Shown here: in pieces, positions 8,944 to 17,265 of the stretch | How the letters are laid out: every line of letters starts with the position of its first letter | Numbering within the stretch: the first letter of the stretch is position 1 | Assembly: GCF_900105515.1 (NCBI RefSeq) | Contig: NZ_FNSY01000001.1 | Span: forward strand, 4,762,001-4,826,000 | DNA length: 64,000 nucleotides | Source: Streptomyces sp. 2131.1 | GTDB taxonomy: Bacteria > Actinomycetota > Actinomycetes > Streptomycetales > Streptomycetaceae | Direction: 5' to 3' | Notes under the pieces: generated by a model | Databases searched by the model: none | What the model was told of the DNA's origin: nothing | What the model saw: only the letters and a program-made list of their open reading frames with translations | Position numbers and translations under genes: made by a program

Positions 8944-8958
8944 TGCAACCTCTATGCA
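8944..8958. promoter_or_regulatory. Nur (nickel uptake regulator) operator of sodF
   Basis: TGCAA-CCTCT-ATGCA fits the Streptomyces Nur consensus tGCaa-N5-ttGCA as I recall it, with one deviation in the lower-case positions. It lies 37 nt upstream of the sodF start, where binding would block the promoter. A second small palindrome, ACAAGTTGT, is at 8932-8940. Confidence 0.7.
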
Positions 8959-8981
8959 AGAGCAGGCTAACAGCAGGAACG

Positions 8982-9024
8982 CGAAACACCGGGTCAGCCC
9001 TTCGGCTTAGGACCCGGTGTTTCG
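8982..9024 (-). terminator. Hairpin terminator of the amino-acid permease gene
   Basis: 14-bp perfect stem (CGAAACACCGGGTC with its complement) with a 15-nt loop that can itself fold on TTCG, 22 nt after the permease stop. Confidence 0.75.
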
Positions 9025-9045
9025 TACGGATTTGTCAGTGTTGGC

Positions 9046-10458
9046 TCAGGCGCCCGCGCGCCGCCGCTGCCGTACGGCCCCGATCGCGGCCAGGACCACC
9101 GTGAGCGCGCCCGACGCCAGCAGCTGGTCGCGGGTGGAGGGCTGGCGGAGCATCAGTACGAAGATGCCGGCCATGGCGAGCAGCGCCGCCACCGTCAGCC
9201 ACGGGAACAGCCACATGCGCACCACCAGCTTCTCGGGCGCCTCGCGCTCCAGGCGGGCGCGCAGGATCAGCTGGGAGACGGCGATGAAGATCCAGACGAC
9301 GAGGATCACCGCGCCGGTCATGTTGAGCAGCCAGGGGAAGACGTCGTCCGGGCGCCAGTAGCTCAGCAGCACGCACAGGAAGCCGAACACGGACGAGACC
9401 AGGACCGCCGTGCGCGGCACCCCGCCGGAGACCCGGCCCAGCCGCTTCGGGCCCTGGCCGCGCGCCACCAGCGAACAGGCCATGCGCGAGGCGCCGTAGA
9501 TGTTTGCGTTCATCGCGGAGAGCAGGGCGACCAGGATGACCACGTTCATGATCTGCGCGGCCTCCCCGACGCCGAGGTGGTCCAGCGCCGCGTAGAACGG
9601 CCCTACCTCGACGACCTTCGGGTCGCTCCACGGGACCAGCGTGACGACGACCGCCATTGAGCCCACGTAGAACAGCGCGATCCGCCACATCGCCGTCCGC
9701 ACCGCCCGCGCGACGCCCCGCACCGGGTTCTCGGACTCGGCGGCCGCGATGGTGACCGTCTCCAGACCGCCGTACGCGAAGACGGAGGCGAGCAGTCCGA
9801 TGACCAGCCCGTCCGGGCCGTTCGGCAGGAAGCCGCCCGCGCCGCTCAGGTTGGCGGTGCCCGGCGCGTCCGTCCCCGGGAGCACCCCCAGGACCGCCAG
9901 CACGCCTAGGACCAGGAACAGCGTGATCGCGGTGACCTTGAGCGCGGCGAACCAGAACTCGAACTCGCCGAACTTCGTCACCGACGCCAGGTTCGTCCCC
10001 AGGAACACCGCCATGAACAGCGCCACCCAGGCCCACTCCGGGGTCCCCGGCAGCCAGCCCGTGACGATCTTCGCCGCGCCGATCCCCTCCAGGCCCACGG
10101 CCACACAGAGCAGCACCCAGAACGCCCAGCCCGCCGTGAACCCGGCCCACGGGCCGATCGCCCGCTCGGCGTGCACGGAGAACGAACCCGACACCGGATT
10201 GGCCGCCGACATCTCGCCGAGCATCCGCATGACGAGCATGACCAGCAGCCCGGAGACGGCGTACGCGATCACGATCGAGGGCCCCGCGGCCGCGATGCCG
10301 GCGCCCGAGCCGACGAAGAGCCCGGCGCCGATGACACCGCCCAGGGCGATCATCGAGAGATGGCGCTGCTTCAGCCCGTGCGTCAGGGGCGAGTCGGGGC
10401 CGGTGTCGGGCGCGGTGGCCGGGGAGCCGGTGGGGGAGGGCGCGGAGGTCCGGGACAT
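9046..10458 (-). CDS. APC-family amino acid permease
   Basis: 470 residues and about 12 membrane segments. The signature of the amino-acid transporter subgroup follows the cytoplasmic N-tail: LKQRHLSMIALGGVIGAGLF leads into helix 1, then the conserved VSGSF and PxPAG-like loop. It is close to the AnsP/CycA/GabP style of importers for amino acids or GABA; substrate undetermined. The start is uncertain. ATG 10458 gives a 23-residue Ser/Pro tail with a weak ribosome binding site. A GTG at 10533 would add 25 residues. It is monocistronic, with a terminator behind it. Confidence 0.85.
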   Translation of the reverse strand: MSRTSAPSPTGSPATAPDTGPDSPLTHGLKQRHLSMIALGGVIGAGLFVGSGAGIAAAGPSIVIAYAVSGLLVMLVMRMLGEMSAANPVSGSFSVHAERAIGPWAGFTAGWAFWVLLCVAVGLEGIGAAKIVTGWLPGTPEWAWVALFMAVFLGTNLASVTKFGEFEFWFAALKVTAITLFLVLGVLAVLGVLPGTDAPGTANLSGAGGFLPNGPDGLVIGLLASVFAYGGLETVTIAAAESENPVRGVARAVRTAMWRIALFYVGSMAVVVTLVPWSDPKVVEVGPFYAALDHLGVGEAAQIMNVVILVALLSAMNANIYGASRMACSLVARGQGPKRLGRVSGGVPRTAVLVSSVFGFLCVLLSYWRPDDVFPWLLNMTGAVILVVWIFIAVSQLILRARLEREAPEKLVVRMWLFPWLTVAALLAMAGIFVLMLRQPSTRDQLLASGALTVVLAAIGAVRQRRRAGA

Positions 10459-10855
10459 GGACGAACTCTGTTCGGTCGGCGAGACGGGCGGGACCTCCCA
10501 GTCTGACCACGCACCCCGGTCACCGGGAACCACCGTCCGTTATACGGTCACCGGGTCCACACCCCGCGGCCACGCGGCGGGGCGCGGTGGGCCGTCGTCA
10601 CGCGCCGCGCTTTTAGAGGGAGTTCACAGTCCCGCCTCGGCGCCCCTTCCCGGCCCGCCCCGCTCGCATCCGCCCCCACCTCCGTGACAAGCATCACGCC
10701 CCGCAGCGATTGCGCGGCCCCTCTTGTGTGAATCCCACCAACGCCCCAACCGCCGCTTTGTGGGCCGTTGATGGTGATCGAGCGCGGCTCCGTCGGATAG
10801 CGTCACGATCAGTCCGTCCCCGCCCCCATATGCCCCTCACCCCGCGGAGTCCCCG
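10459..10855. other. 397-bp intergenic region between the permease and bioY
   Basis: Divergent promoter region without a gene. Two copies of CGGTCACCGGG lie 28 bp apart (10517-10527 and 10545-10555), close to the permease start. A palindrome CGTGA-N6-TCACG is at 10683-10698. A TAGCGT (10798-10803) could be the -10 box for bioY, but no well-spaced -35 box is visible. Confidence 0.5.
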
Positions 10856-11449
10856 ATGAGCACTGCTGCCGCCCCCGCCCGTACCGGAGCGGTCCTCGCC
10901 GACCTGCTGCCCGCCGCCCGGCACCGCTACGCCGTGGACACCGCGCTGGTGCTCGGCGGCGCCGCGCTCACCGGCATAGCCGCCCAGATCGCCGTGCCGG
11001 TCCCGGGCTCCCCGGTCCCCGTCACGGGCCAGACCTTCGCGGCCCTCCTCGTCGGCACCGCGCTCGGCGCACGCCGCGGCTTCCTCTCCCTCGCCGTGTA
11101 CGCCCTCGTCGGCATGGCGGGCATGCCGTGGTTCGCGGGCGGCACCTCCGGCGCGGGCGGCGCCTCCTTCGGCTACGTCCTCGGCATGCTGCTCGCCGCC
11201 ACGGTCGTCGGCGGCCTCGCCCGGCGCGGCGGTGACCGCTCGGTGCTCCGCACGGCCGGGACGATGGTCCTCGGCTCGGCGATCATCTACGCGGTCGGCG
11301 TGCCGTACCTGGCCCTGTCCACCGGCATGTCGGCGAGCGCCGCGATCGCCGCGGGCCTGACGCCGTTCCTGCTCGGCGACGCGCTGAAGGCGGCGCTGGC
11401 CATGGGCGCGCTGCCCGCCTCCTGGAAGCTCCTGGACCGCCGGGGCTGA
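10856..11449 (+). CDS. bioY: BioY family biotin transporter
   Basis: 197 residues, about six membrane helices; the substrate-binding S component of biotin ECF transporters. Family marks are PVPVTGQTFAALLVGTALGARRG, split over loop and helix, GMAGMPWFAGG, and the C-terminal PFLLGDALKAALA, a typical BioY end. No ATPase or T component is adjacent, so it probably borrows a shared ECF module or works alone. The ATG at 10856 lies behind a GCGGAG site. A terminator follows. Confidence 0.9.
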   Translation: MSTAAAPARTGAVLADLLPAARHRYAVDTALVLGGAALTGIAAQIAVPVPGSPVPVTGQTFAALLVGTALGARRGFLSLAVYALVGMAGMPWFAGGTSGAGGASFGYVLGMLLAATVVGGLARRGGDRSVLRTAGTMVLGSAIIYAVGVPYLALSTGMSASAAIAAGLTPFLLGDALKAALAMGALPASWKLLDRRG

Positions 11450-11467
11450 CACCGCGACACCTCTTCG

Positions 11468-11504
11468 GGAGGCCCGCCGACCGCCATGCGTACGGCGGGC
11501 CTCC
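11468..11504 (+). terminator. Hairpin terminator after bioY
   Basis: 12-bp perfect stem (GGAGGCCCGCCG with its complement) around a 13-nt loop, 18 nt past the bioY stop. Confidence 0.7.
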
Positions 11505-11578
11505 GCGCGTCTGCCCGGCACCGGGCACACTGCACCCCTTCGTCGGCGCCCCCACGCCGCACGTGCCACACTCCTCCC

Positions 11579-12067
<489 letters not shown>

Positions 12068-12073
12068 CAGCTC

Positions 12074-12102
12074 CTGTGCCGCCGGTCCTTCCGGCGGCAC
12101 AG
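12074..12102 (+). terminator. Hairpin terminator after rpiB
   Basis: 12-bp perfect stem (CTGTGCCGCCGG with its complement), 5-nt loop, 6 nt after the stop. Confidence 0.7.
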
Positions 12103-12139
12103 TCATGTCCGGACCCGCACCACCAGGAGAACCGCCGCC

Positions 12140-12949
12140 GTGCCCGAGGGACACACGATCCACCGCCTCGCCGACGACCACCGCGAGCGCTTCGCCGGCC
12201 GGCCGGTGCGGGTGAGCAGCCCGCAGGGGAAGTTCGCGGACAGCGCCGCCCTGCTCGACGGCCGGGTCCTCGGCACGGCCGATGCCCACGGCAAGCACCT
12301 CTTCCTGGGCTTCCCGGACACCGGCTGGGTCCACATCCACCTAGGCCTGTTCGGCAAGCTGAACTTCGGTACGGTGCCGGCCCCGCCGCCCACCGACACC
12401 GTCCGGCTGCGCCTGGTCAACGACGCGCACCACGCGGACCTGCGCGGCCCGACCACCTGCGCCCTGATCACCGACGCCGAGAAGCGCGCGATACACGACC
12501 GGCTCGGCCCCGACCCGCTGCGCGCCGGCGAGGACGGCGAACGGGCCTGGCAGCGGATCTCCCGCAGCCGGATCACCGTCGCCGCCCTGCTGATGGACCA
12601 GAAGGTCATCGCGGGTGTCGGCAACGTCTACCGCGCCGAGGTGCTGTTCCGGCACGGCATCGACCCGTACCGGCCGGGCAGGGACCTCACCCGCCGTGAG
12701 TGGGACGCGATCTGGGCGGACCTGCGCGAGCTGATGCGCGAGGGCGTACGGAACAACCGGATCGACACCGTCCGCCCCGAGCACCTGCCCGAGGCGATGG
12801 GCCGCCCGCCGCGCGTCGACGACCACGGCGGCGAGGTCTACGTCTACCGGCGCGCCCGCCAGGGCTGCCACATCTGCGGCACCGAGATCCGCACCGCCGA
12901 CCTCGCCGCCCGCAACCTCTTCTGGTGCCCCGGCTGCCAGTCCGCGTAA
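12140..12949 (+). CDS. Fpg/Nei family DNA glycosylase-AP lyase (endonuclease VIII-like)
   Basis: 269 residues. It removes oxidised bases and nicks the abasic site. After removal of Met1 the N-terminal Pro2 is the nucleophile, followed by Glu3 in PEGHT, typical of Nei rather than Fpg. Lys52 lies in the HGKHLFL beta-hairpin. The helix-two-turn-helix is around MDQKVIAGVGNVYRAE, and the zinc finger uses Cys243, Cys246, Cys263 and Cys266. PEGHT and length fit the actinobacterial Nei subfamily. GTG start at 12140; next in line after rpiB but separated from it by a terminator. Confidence 0.92.
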   Translation: MPEGHTIHRLADDHRERFAGRPVRVSSPQGKFADSAALLDGRVLGTADAHGKHLFLGFPDTGWVHIHLGLFGKLNFGTVPAPPPTDTVRLRLVNDAHHADLRGPTTCALITDAEKRAIHDRLGPDPLRAGEDGERAWQRISRSRITVAALLMDQKVIAGVGNVYRAEVLFRHGIDPYRPGRDLTRREWDAIWADLRELMREGVRNNRIDTVRPEHLPEAMGRPPRVDDHGGEVYVYRRARQGCHICGTEIRTADLAARNLFWCPGCQSA

Positions 12950-13036
12950 TCCGCACGCCCTACCCACCGGTACGGCACCGGTCGGGCCGATTTCGAACAC
13001 ATTGTCATGGGGTCCCCCTGCACCGGAGGCCGCCGG

Positions 13037-14200
13037 GTGGATAAGGTCCCCGCAATGGCCCGACGCGCAGGAGCAGAGACGTACCCGGCCCGATTGCGGA
13101 AATCGGCGCACCGGGCCTACAGCACGCTGCGCCGGTCCGGGGTCGACTACTTCCGCGGCGACGGCTCCGACTGGATCGCCCTGGCCGGCCTGCTGCTCGT
13201 CATCCCGGCCGTCACCGCGCTCACCCTGGCCGACCCGGTCTGGTGCGCGCCCACCATGCTCGTCCTGCCGATCGTCGCGGGCGGCCTGCTGCTGCGCCCC
13301 GCCAGCCTCCTCGGCCTGTACGCGACGGCCGCCGCCGCCCTCATCGTCGAGTCGATCTGGCTCGGCCCCTACGAGGACGGCCCGGCGAGGGTCACCCCCG
13401 GCACCGTGCTCACCGTCGCCGCCTGCGGATTCTTCGGCCTGATCCTCGCCCAGTTCCGCGCCCGGGTCGGCGTGCCCTGGCGGCGCGGCGGCACCATGCT
13501 CTTCGACCTGCGCGAACGCATCCGGGTCCAGAGCTCGCTGCCCCGCCTCCCGCAGGGCTGGCACCGCGAGATGGCCCTGCGCCCGGCCGGCGGCCAGTCC
13601 TTCTCCGGGGACTTCGTCGTCGCGGCCCGCACCCACGGCGGCCGCACCCTGGAAGCCGTCCTCACCGACGTCTCCGGCAAGGGCATGGACGCCGGATCCC
13701 GCGCCCTGCTGCTGTCCGGCGCCTTCGGCGGGCTCCTCGGCTCGCTGCCCCCGCACGGCTTCCTGCCCGCCGCCAACGGCTACCTGCTCCGCCAGGACTG
13801 GGACGAGGGATTCGCCACCTCCATCCACCTGGTCCTCGACCTGGAGACGGGCGACTACGAGCTCCTGTCGGCGGGCCACCCGCCCGCCCTCCAGCTCCAC
13901 GCGGGCAGCGGCCTGTGGGAGGAGAAGGCGGCGGAGGGCCCGCTGCTCGGGGTGTACGACGGCGCCGAGTTCGACGCGGTGAAGGGCCACCTCGCCCCCG
14001 GCGACGTGCTGATGCTGTTCACCGACGGACTGGTGGAGGCGGCGGACCGGGACATCGCGGAGGGCATCGACCGGCTGACCGGCGAGGCCGACCGGTATGT
14101 CAGCACCGGCTTCGAGGGCGCCGCCTGGCACCTGATCGAAGCCTGCGCCAAGGACGTCAACGACGACCGGGCCCTGCTGCTCCTGTCACGGAAGTCCTGA
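13037..14200 (+). CDS. Membrane-anchored PP2C-type (SpoIIE-domain) serine/threonine phosphatase
   Basis: 387 residues from GTG 13037. That start is chosen because GGAGG sits 7 nt upstream, whereas the in-frame ATG at 13055 has none. The N-terminal third has three or four membrane helices (IALAGLLLVIPAVTALTL onward, ending about residue 155). The C-terminal phosphatase carries metal-binding motifs VLTDVSGKGMDAG, FTDGLVEAADR and NDDRALLLL. Such proteins dephosphorylate anti-anti-sigma factors or similar targets; none is adjacent. The 3' end overlaps the convergent antiporter gene by 15 nt. Confidence 0.88.
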   Translation: MDKVPAMARRAGAETYPARLRKSAHRAYSTLRRSGVDYFRGDGSDWIALAGLLLVIPAVTALTLADPVWCAPTMLVLPIVAGGLLLRPASLLGLYATAAAALIVESIWLGPYEDGPARVTPGTVLTVAACGFFGLILAQFRARVGVPWRRGGTMLFDLRERIRVQSSLPRLPQGWHREMALRPAGGQSFSGDFVVAARTHGGRTLEAVLTDVSGKGMDAGSRALLLSGAFGGLLGSLPPHGFLPAANGYLLRQDWDEGFATSIHLVLDLETGDYELLSAGHPPALQLHAGSGLWEEKAAEGPLLGVYDGAEFDAVKGHLAPGDVLMLFTDGLVEAADRDIAEGIDRLTGEADRYVSTGFEGAAWHLIEACAKDVNDDRALLLLSRKS

Positions 14201-15376
14201 GCCGGCCCCGACCGGCTCGGGCTCGCGGAGCGCGGGTTCGGGTTCCCCCGGCAGGAACCGCGCCAGCCAGTGCGAGCGCCCGGCCGCCAGCGGGGCGAGG
14301 ACCGCGAGGACCAGTACGTAGCCCGCGATGAACGGGGAGAGCCGTTCGTCGAGCCCGGCGCCCGCCGCCATCGTGGCGAGGATCAGGGCGAACTCGCCGC
14401 GTGCCACCAGGGTGGTGGAGATGTTCGCGGTGGCCTGCGGGCCGAAGCCGTACACCTTGGCGGCGGCGATTCCGGCGCACACGTTCATCGCGAGGGTGAC
14501 CACGACGGCGGCCAGCACCGGCCACAGCACGGTGGGCAGGTCGCCCGGGTCGATGGAGAGCCCGAAGGCGAAGAAGAAGATCGCACCGAACGCGTCGCGC
14601 AGCGGGTGGACCAGCTTGAGGATGCGCTCGCCCGAGGACGTGCTGCCGAGCATCAGCCCGACCATGAAGGCGCCGATCGCGTCCGCGACCCCGAACCACT
14701 CCGAGATCCCGGCCACCAGGACGGCCGCGCCGAGGAAGGAGATGACCAGGAGTTCGTCGTCCCGGGTGTTGATCAGCCTTCCGATCACCCGGGTGCCGAA
14801 CCGCGCGGCCAGGGCGAGCAGCAGCAGGAAGCCGAAGGCCTTGCCGCCGTCGGCCGCCGCCGCGGCGAGGCTGTCGGCGCCGGAGAGGATGGGCTGGAGT
14901 GCCGCCAGGTAGAGGGCGAGGAAGACGTCCTCGACGACGATGATGCCGAGGATGGGCCGGGTCTCCGGGTTGCCGATCCGGCCGAGGTCGACCAGCACCT
15001 TGGTGACGATGGCCGACGAGGAGATGCCGAGCACCCCGGCGAGCACCAGCGCCTCGGAGGTGCCCCAGCCCAGTGCGAAGCCGAAGCCGAGCCCGGCGCC
15101 GACGTTCAGGGCGAGGTAGGTGCCCCCGGCGACGGCCATCTTGCGGCCGCCCGCCTTGAGGTCGTCGAGGTGGAACTCCAGGCCCAGGTAGAAGAGGAGC
15201 AGCACCAGGCCGAGCGCGGAGAGCATCTCCAGGTCGTGCGGGTCGGCGACGAGGACGATGCCGGGGGTGTGCGGGCCGAGGAGGATCCCGGCCAGGATGA
15301 ACAGGGGGATCGTGGGGAGCCCGATGCGGCGGCCGACGCGGGCGAGGACCGCGGCGGCGAGGAAGGCGCCGCCCAT
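14186..15376 (-). CDS. Cation/proton antiporter, CPA2 (KefB-like) family
   Basis: 396 residues of about 11-12 membrane helices, without a C-terminal TrkA/RCK domain. Recognisable blocks are GLPTIPLFILAGILLGP in the first helix pair, FYLGLEFHLDDL, the ion-site helix ISSSAIVTKVLVDLG with the acidic VVEDVFLALY downstream, and ARGEFALILATMA near the end. Probably exchanges Na+ or K+ for H+. The only in-frame start after an upstream stop is ATG 15376, which has no ribosome binding site, so the exact N-terminus is doubtful and translation may be leaderless. Confidence 0.9.
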   Translation of the reverse strand: MGGAFLAAAVLARVGRRIGLPTIPLFILAGILLGPHTPGIVLVADPHDLEMLSALGLVLLLFYLGLEFHLDDLKAGGRKMAVAGGTYLALNVGAGLGFGFALGWGTSEALVLAGVLGISSSAIVTKVLVDLGRIGNPETRPILGIIVVEDVFLALYLAALQPILSGADSLAAAAADGGKAFGFLLLLALAARFGTRVIGRLINTRDDELLVISFLGAAVLVAGISEWFGVADAIGAFMVGLMLGSTSSGERILKLVHPLRDAFGAIFFFAFGLSIDPGDLPTVLWPVLAAVVVTLAMNVCAGIAAAKVYGFGPQATANISTTLVARGEFALILATMAAGAGLDERLSPFIAGYVLVLAVLAPLAAGRSHWLARFLPGEPEPALREPEPVGAGSGLP

Positions 15377-15516
15377 GGCGATGAGCGTGTCTGCGTGTCC
15401 GATGAGCCCGACCTTTCAGAGAGTCAAGAGATCGTCAAGGAATCGTCAGCAGTTAGTTTACCGAACGATTGACCTCGCAACTCTCCGGCCGCGGAACCGG
15501 TGTGCGCCCAAGGCCC

Positions 15517-15522
15517 TAGAGT
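15517..15522 (+). promoter_or_regulatory. -10 element (TAGAGT) of a leaderless promoter for the HD gene
   Basis: TAGAGT ends 7 nt before the ATG at 15530, so transcription should begin at or next to the start codon. No ribosome binding site exists. No clear -35 hexamer at the right distance was seen. Confidence 0.6.
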
Positions 15523-15529
15523 CCCTGCC

Positions 15530-16015
15530 ATGACCGCATCACGTGACCGGCTGACCCTGCCCGAGGTCGAGGCCCTCGCCCGCGAGGCCCACGCCGCCCA
15601 GCGCGACAAGGCCGGCCGCCCCTACGCGGAACACCTCGCGGCTGTCGCGGAGGGCGTACGGATCAGGGGCGGCAGCGAGGAGCAGATCGCCGCGGCCTGG
15701 CTGCACGACGCGGTGGAGGACGACGCGCTGTCCGCCGAGTGGCTGGCCGGGGCCGCGCTGCCGCAGGAGGTCAAGGACATGGTGCTCGCGGTCACCAAGC
15801 GCCCGGGCGAGGAGCCGGAGGCGTACACCCGGCGCATCCTGGCCACCCCCGGCGCCCTGCTCGTCAAGGAGGCCGACCTCGCGCACAACGCCGACCCGGC
15901 CCGCCTCGCGGTCCTGGAGCCGGCTACCCGTACCCGGCTGACCGCGAAGTATGCGCGGGTAAGGGAGCTGTTGGGGCTCACCGCGCCGGACGTGCCCCCG
16001 AAGCGTCGGGATTGA
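15530..16015 (+). CDS. Small HD-domain protein, RelA/SpoT-hydrolase (MESH1-like) type
   Basis: 161 residues, made only of the hydrolase domain of RelA/SpoT enzymes. The metal and catalytic pattern is in order: His35 (RPYAEHLAAVA), His59-Asp60 and Glu63-Asp64 (WLHDAVEDDA), then KEADLAHNAD at 113-122, like the KxADxxHN helix of Rel. It therefore may hydrolyse (p)ppGpp or a related nucleotide; no synthetase, TGS or ACT domain is present. It is transcribed from a probable leaderless promoter and ends in a bidirectional terminator. Confidence 0.75.
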   Translation: MTASRDRLTLPEVEALAREAHAAQRDKAGRPYAEHLAAVAEGVRIRGGSEEQIAAAWLHDAVEDDALSAEWLAGAALPQEVKDMVLAVTKRPGEEPEAYTRRILATPGALLVKEADLAHNADPARLAVLEPATRTRLTAKYARVRELLGLTAPDVPPKRRD

Positions 16016-16034
16016 GCCAACACCGGTGAACGCG

Positions 16035-16066
16035 ACGGAGCCCGGCCGCCGCGGGCCGGGCTCCGT
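16035..16066. terminator. Bidirectional terminator between the HD and acyltransferase genes
   Basis: 13-bp perfect stem (ACGGAGCCCGGCC with its complement), 6-nt loop, in the 68-bp gap between the convergent stops. Confidence 0.75.
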
Positions 16067-16083
16067 GAGGGTGTGAGGAGGGT

Positions 16084-17265
16084 TCAGATCCTGGCGGCGT
16101 CCCGGCGGAACGCCCAGTTCATGTCCGGCTCGGTCACACAGCGCAGCGCCCGACGCACCGGCGGCGTGCAGAGCAGGGTGACGGCGGTGGAGGCGACCAC
16201 GGTCACGATCACCAGGCCGGCCGGTCCGACCAGCCAGGCGTGGTCGTCGAAGAGGCCCGAGTAGGCGGCGCCCTTCACCAGGAAGCCGTGCAGCAGGTAG
16301 CCGCAGATCGTGCCGGCGCCCAGCACCGTGAACCACATGTGGCGTCGGGGGACCAGGGCCAGGAACCCGGCCGTCAGCAGCGTCGCGCAGCCGAACAGCC
16401 CCAGGGTCATCACCGCGCCCGACCACCACGGCGCCCCCATGTCCGGGGCGCTGGAGTTGCGCAGGAACCAGCCCAGCTGCATCCGGGGCGCCGCCCAGTA
16501 CGCGAAGACCACCGCGGCGGCGAACAGCGGCAGGGCGAGCAGCCGGGCCCCGCGGCGGCGGACCAGCTCGAAGTGCTCGGGCTTCAGCTGGAGTCCGAGC
16601 ACGAAGAAGGGCAGGAACTGGAGGACGCGCGGCAGGTCGAGGTCGTGTCCGATGCCGGGGGCGAGCGAGGCGAGAACGGCGATCGCGAGCGAAACGGCCA
16701 GCGGGTGGCGGAGGTTGCGCCACAGCGGCGTGGTGAGCCGCCAGATGAACAGGGCGACCAGGAACCAGGTCAGGTACCAGGGCTCCAGCAGGCTGACGCC
16801 CACGTCCGGCTGGTCGTTCGCGTACCGGCGGAACAGCGCGTACGCCGTCTCGAACACCACGTACGGCACGGCGACACCGGTGACCAGCCGCTTCACCTTG
16901 GCGGGGCTCAGGTCGAACGACCGGGAGAAATAGCCCGAGATGATGATGAAGGCGGGCATGTGAAACGTGTACACGACCATGTACAGCGCGCGGGCGGCCC
17001 GGCTGCCGTCCATGACCGGAACCCACGAGTGCGCCACCGCGACGAGCACGATGGCGAGGTACTTGGCGTTGTCGAAGAAGGCGTCACGCTTCTTGGCCGG
17101 GGTGCCAGGCGCGGGGCGCTCCGCCACCGGCGCCGGGGCCTCCCGGGCCGCTGTCGATGCAGCGGGTCTGGGCTCCGACTCCCCGGTCACGGGTGTGAGC
17201 GCGGCCCTCTGCAGTGCGTTCGGAGCGTGGAACATCTCAGGAACCCTAGACGTCTCGATTGCCAT
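16084..17265 (-). CDS. Acyltransferase family integral membrane protein
   Basis: 393 residues. A Pro/Ala-rich cytoplasmic tail (1-58) precedes about ten membrane helices of the acyltransferase-3 family. The conserved N-terminal block is FFDNAKYLAIVLVAVAHSW, with the family histidine in AHSW, followed by YTFHMPAFIIISGYF. These proteins move acetyl groups onto sugars or surface polymers; the fucose-4-O-acetylase-like subgroup fits best. The ATG at 17265 is used here, about 9 nt from a predicted transcription start; ATG 17235 is an alternative. The upstream repeats suggest regulation. Confidence 0.8.
   Translation of the reverse strand: MAIETSRVPEMFHAPNALQRAALTPVTGESEPRPAASTAAREAPAPVAERPAPGTPAKKRDAFFDNAKYLAIVLVAVAHSWVPVMDGSRAARALYMVVYTFHMPAFIIISGYFSRSFDLSPAKVKRLVTGVAVPYVVFETAYALFRRYANDQPDVGVSLLEPWYLTWFLVALFIWRLTTPLWRNLRHPLAVSLAIAVLASLAPGIGHDLDLPRVLQFLPFFVLGLQLKPEHFELVRRRGARLLALPLFAAAVVFAYWAAPRMQLGWFLRNSSAPDMGAPWWSGAVMTLGLFGCATLLTAGFLALVPRRHMWFTVLGAGTICGYLLHGFLVKGAAYSGLFDDHAWLVGPAGLVIVTVVASTAVTLLCTPPVRRALRCVTEPDMNWAFRRDAARI

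Noticed and set aside
9046..10533. Permease start at GTG 10533
   Set aside because: The extra 25 residues are low complexity and no good ribosome binding site is seen; kept as an alternative only.
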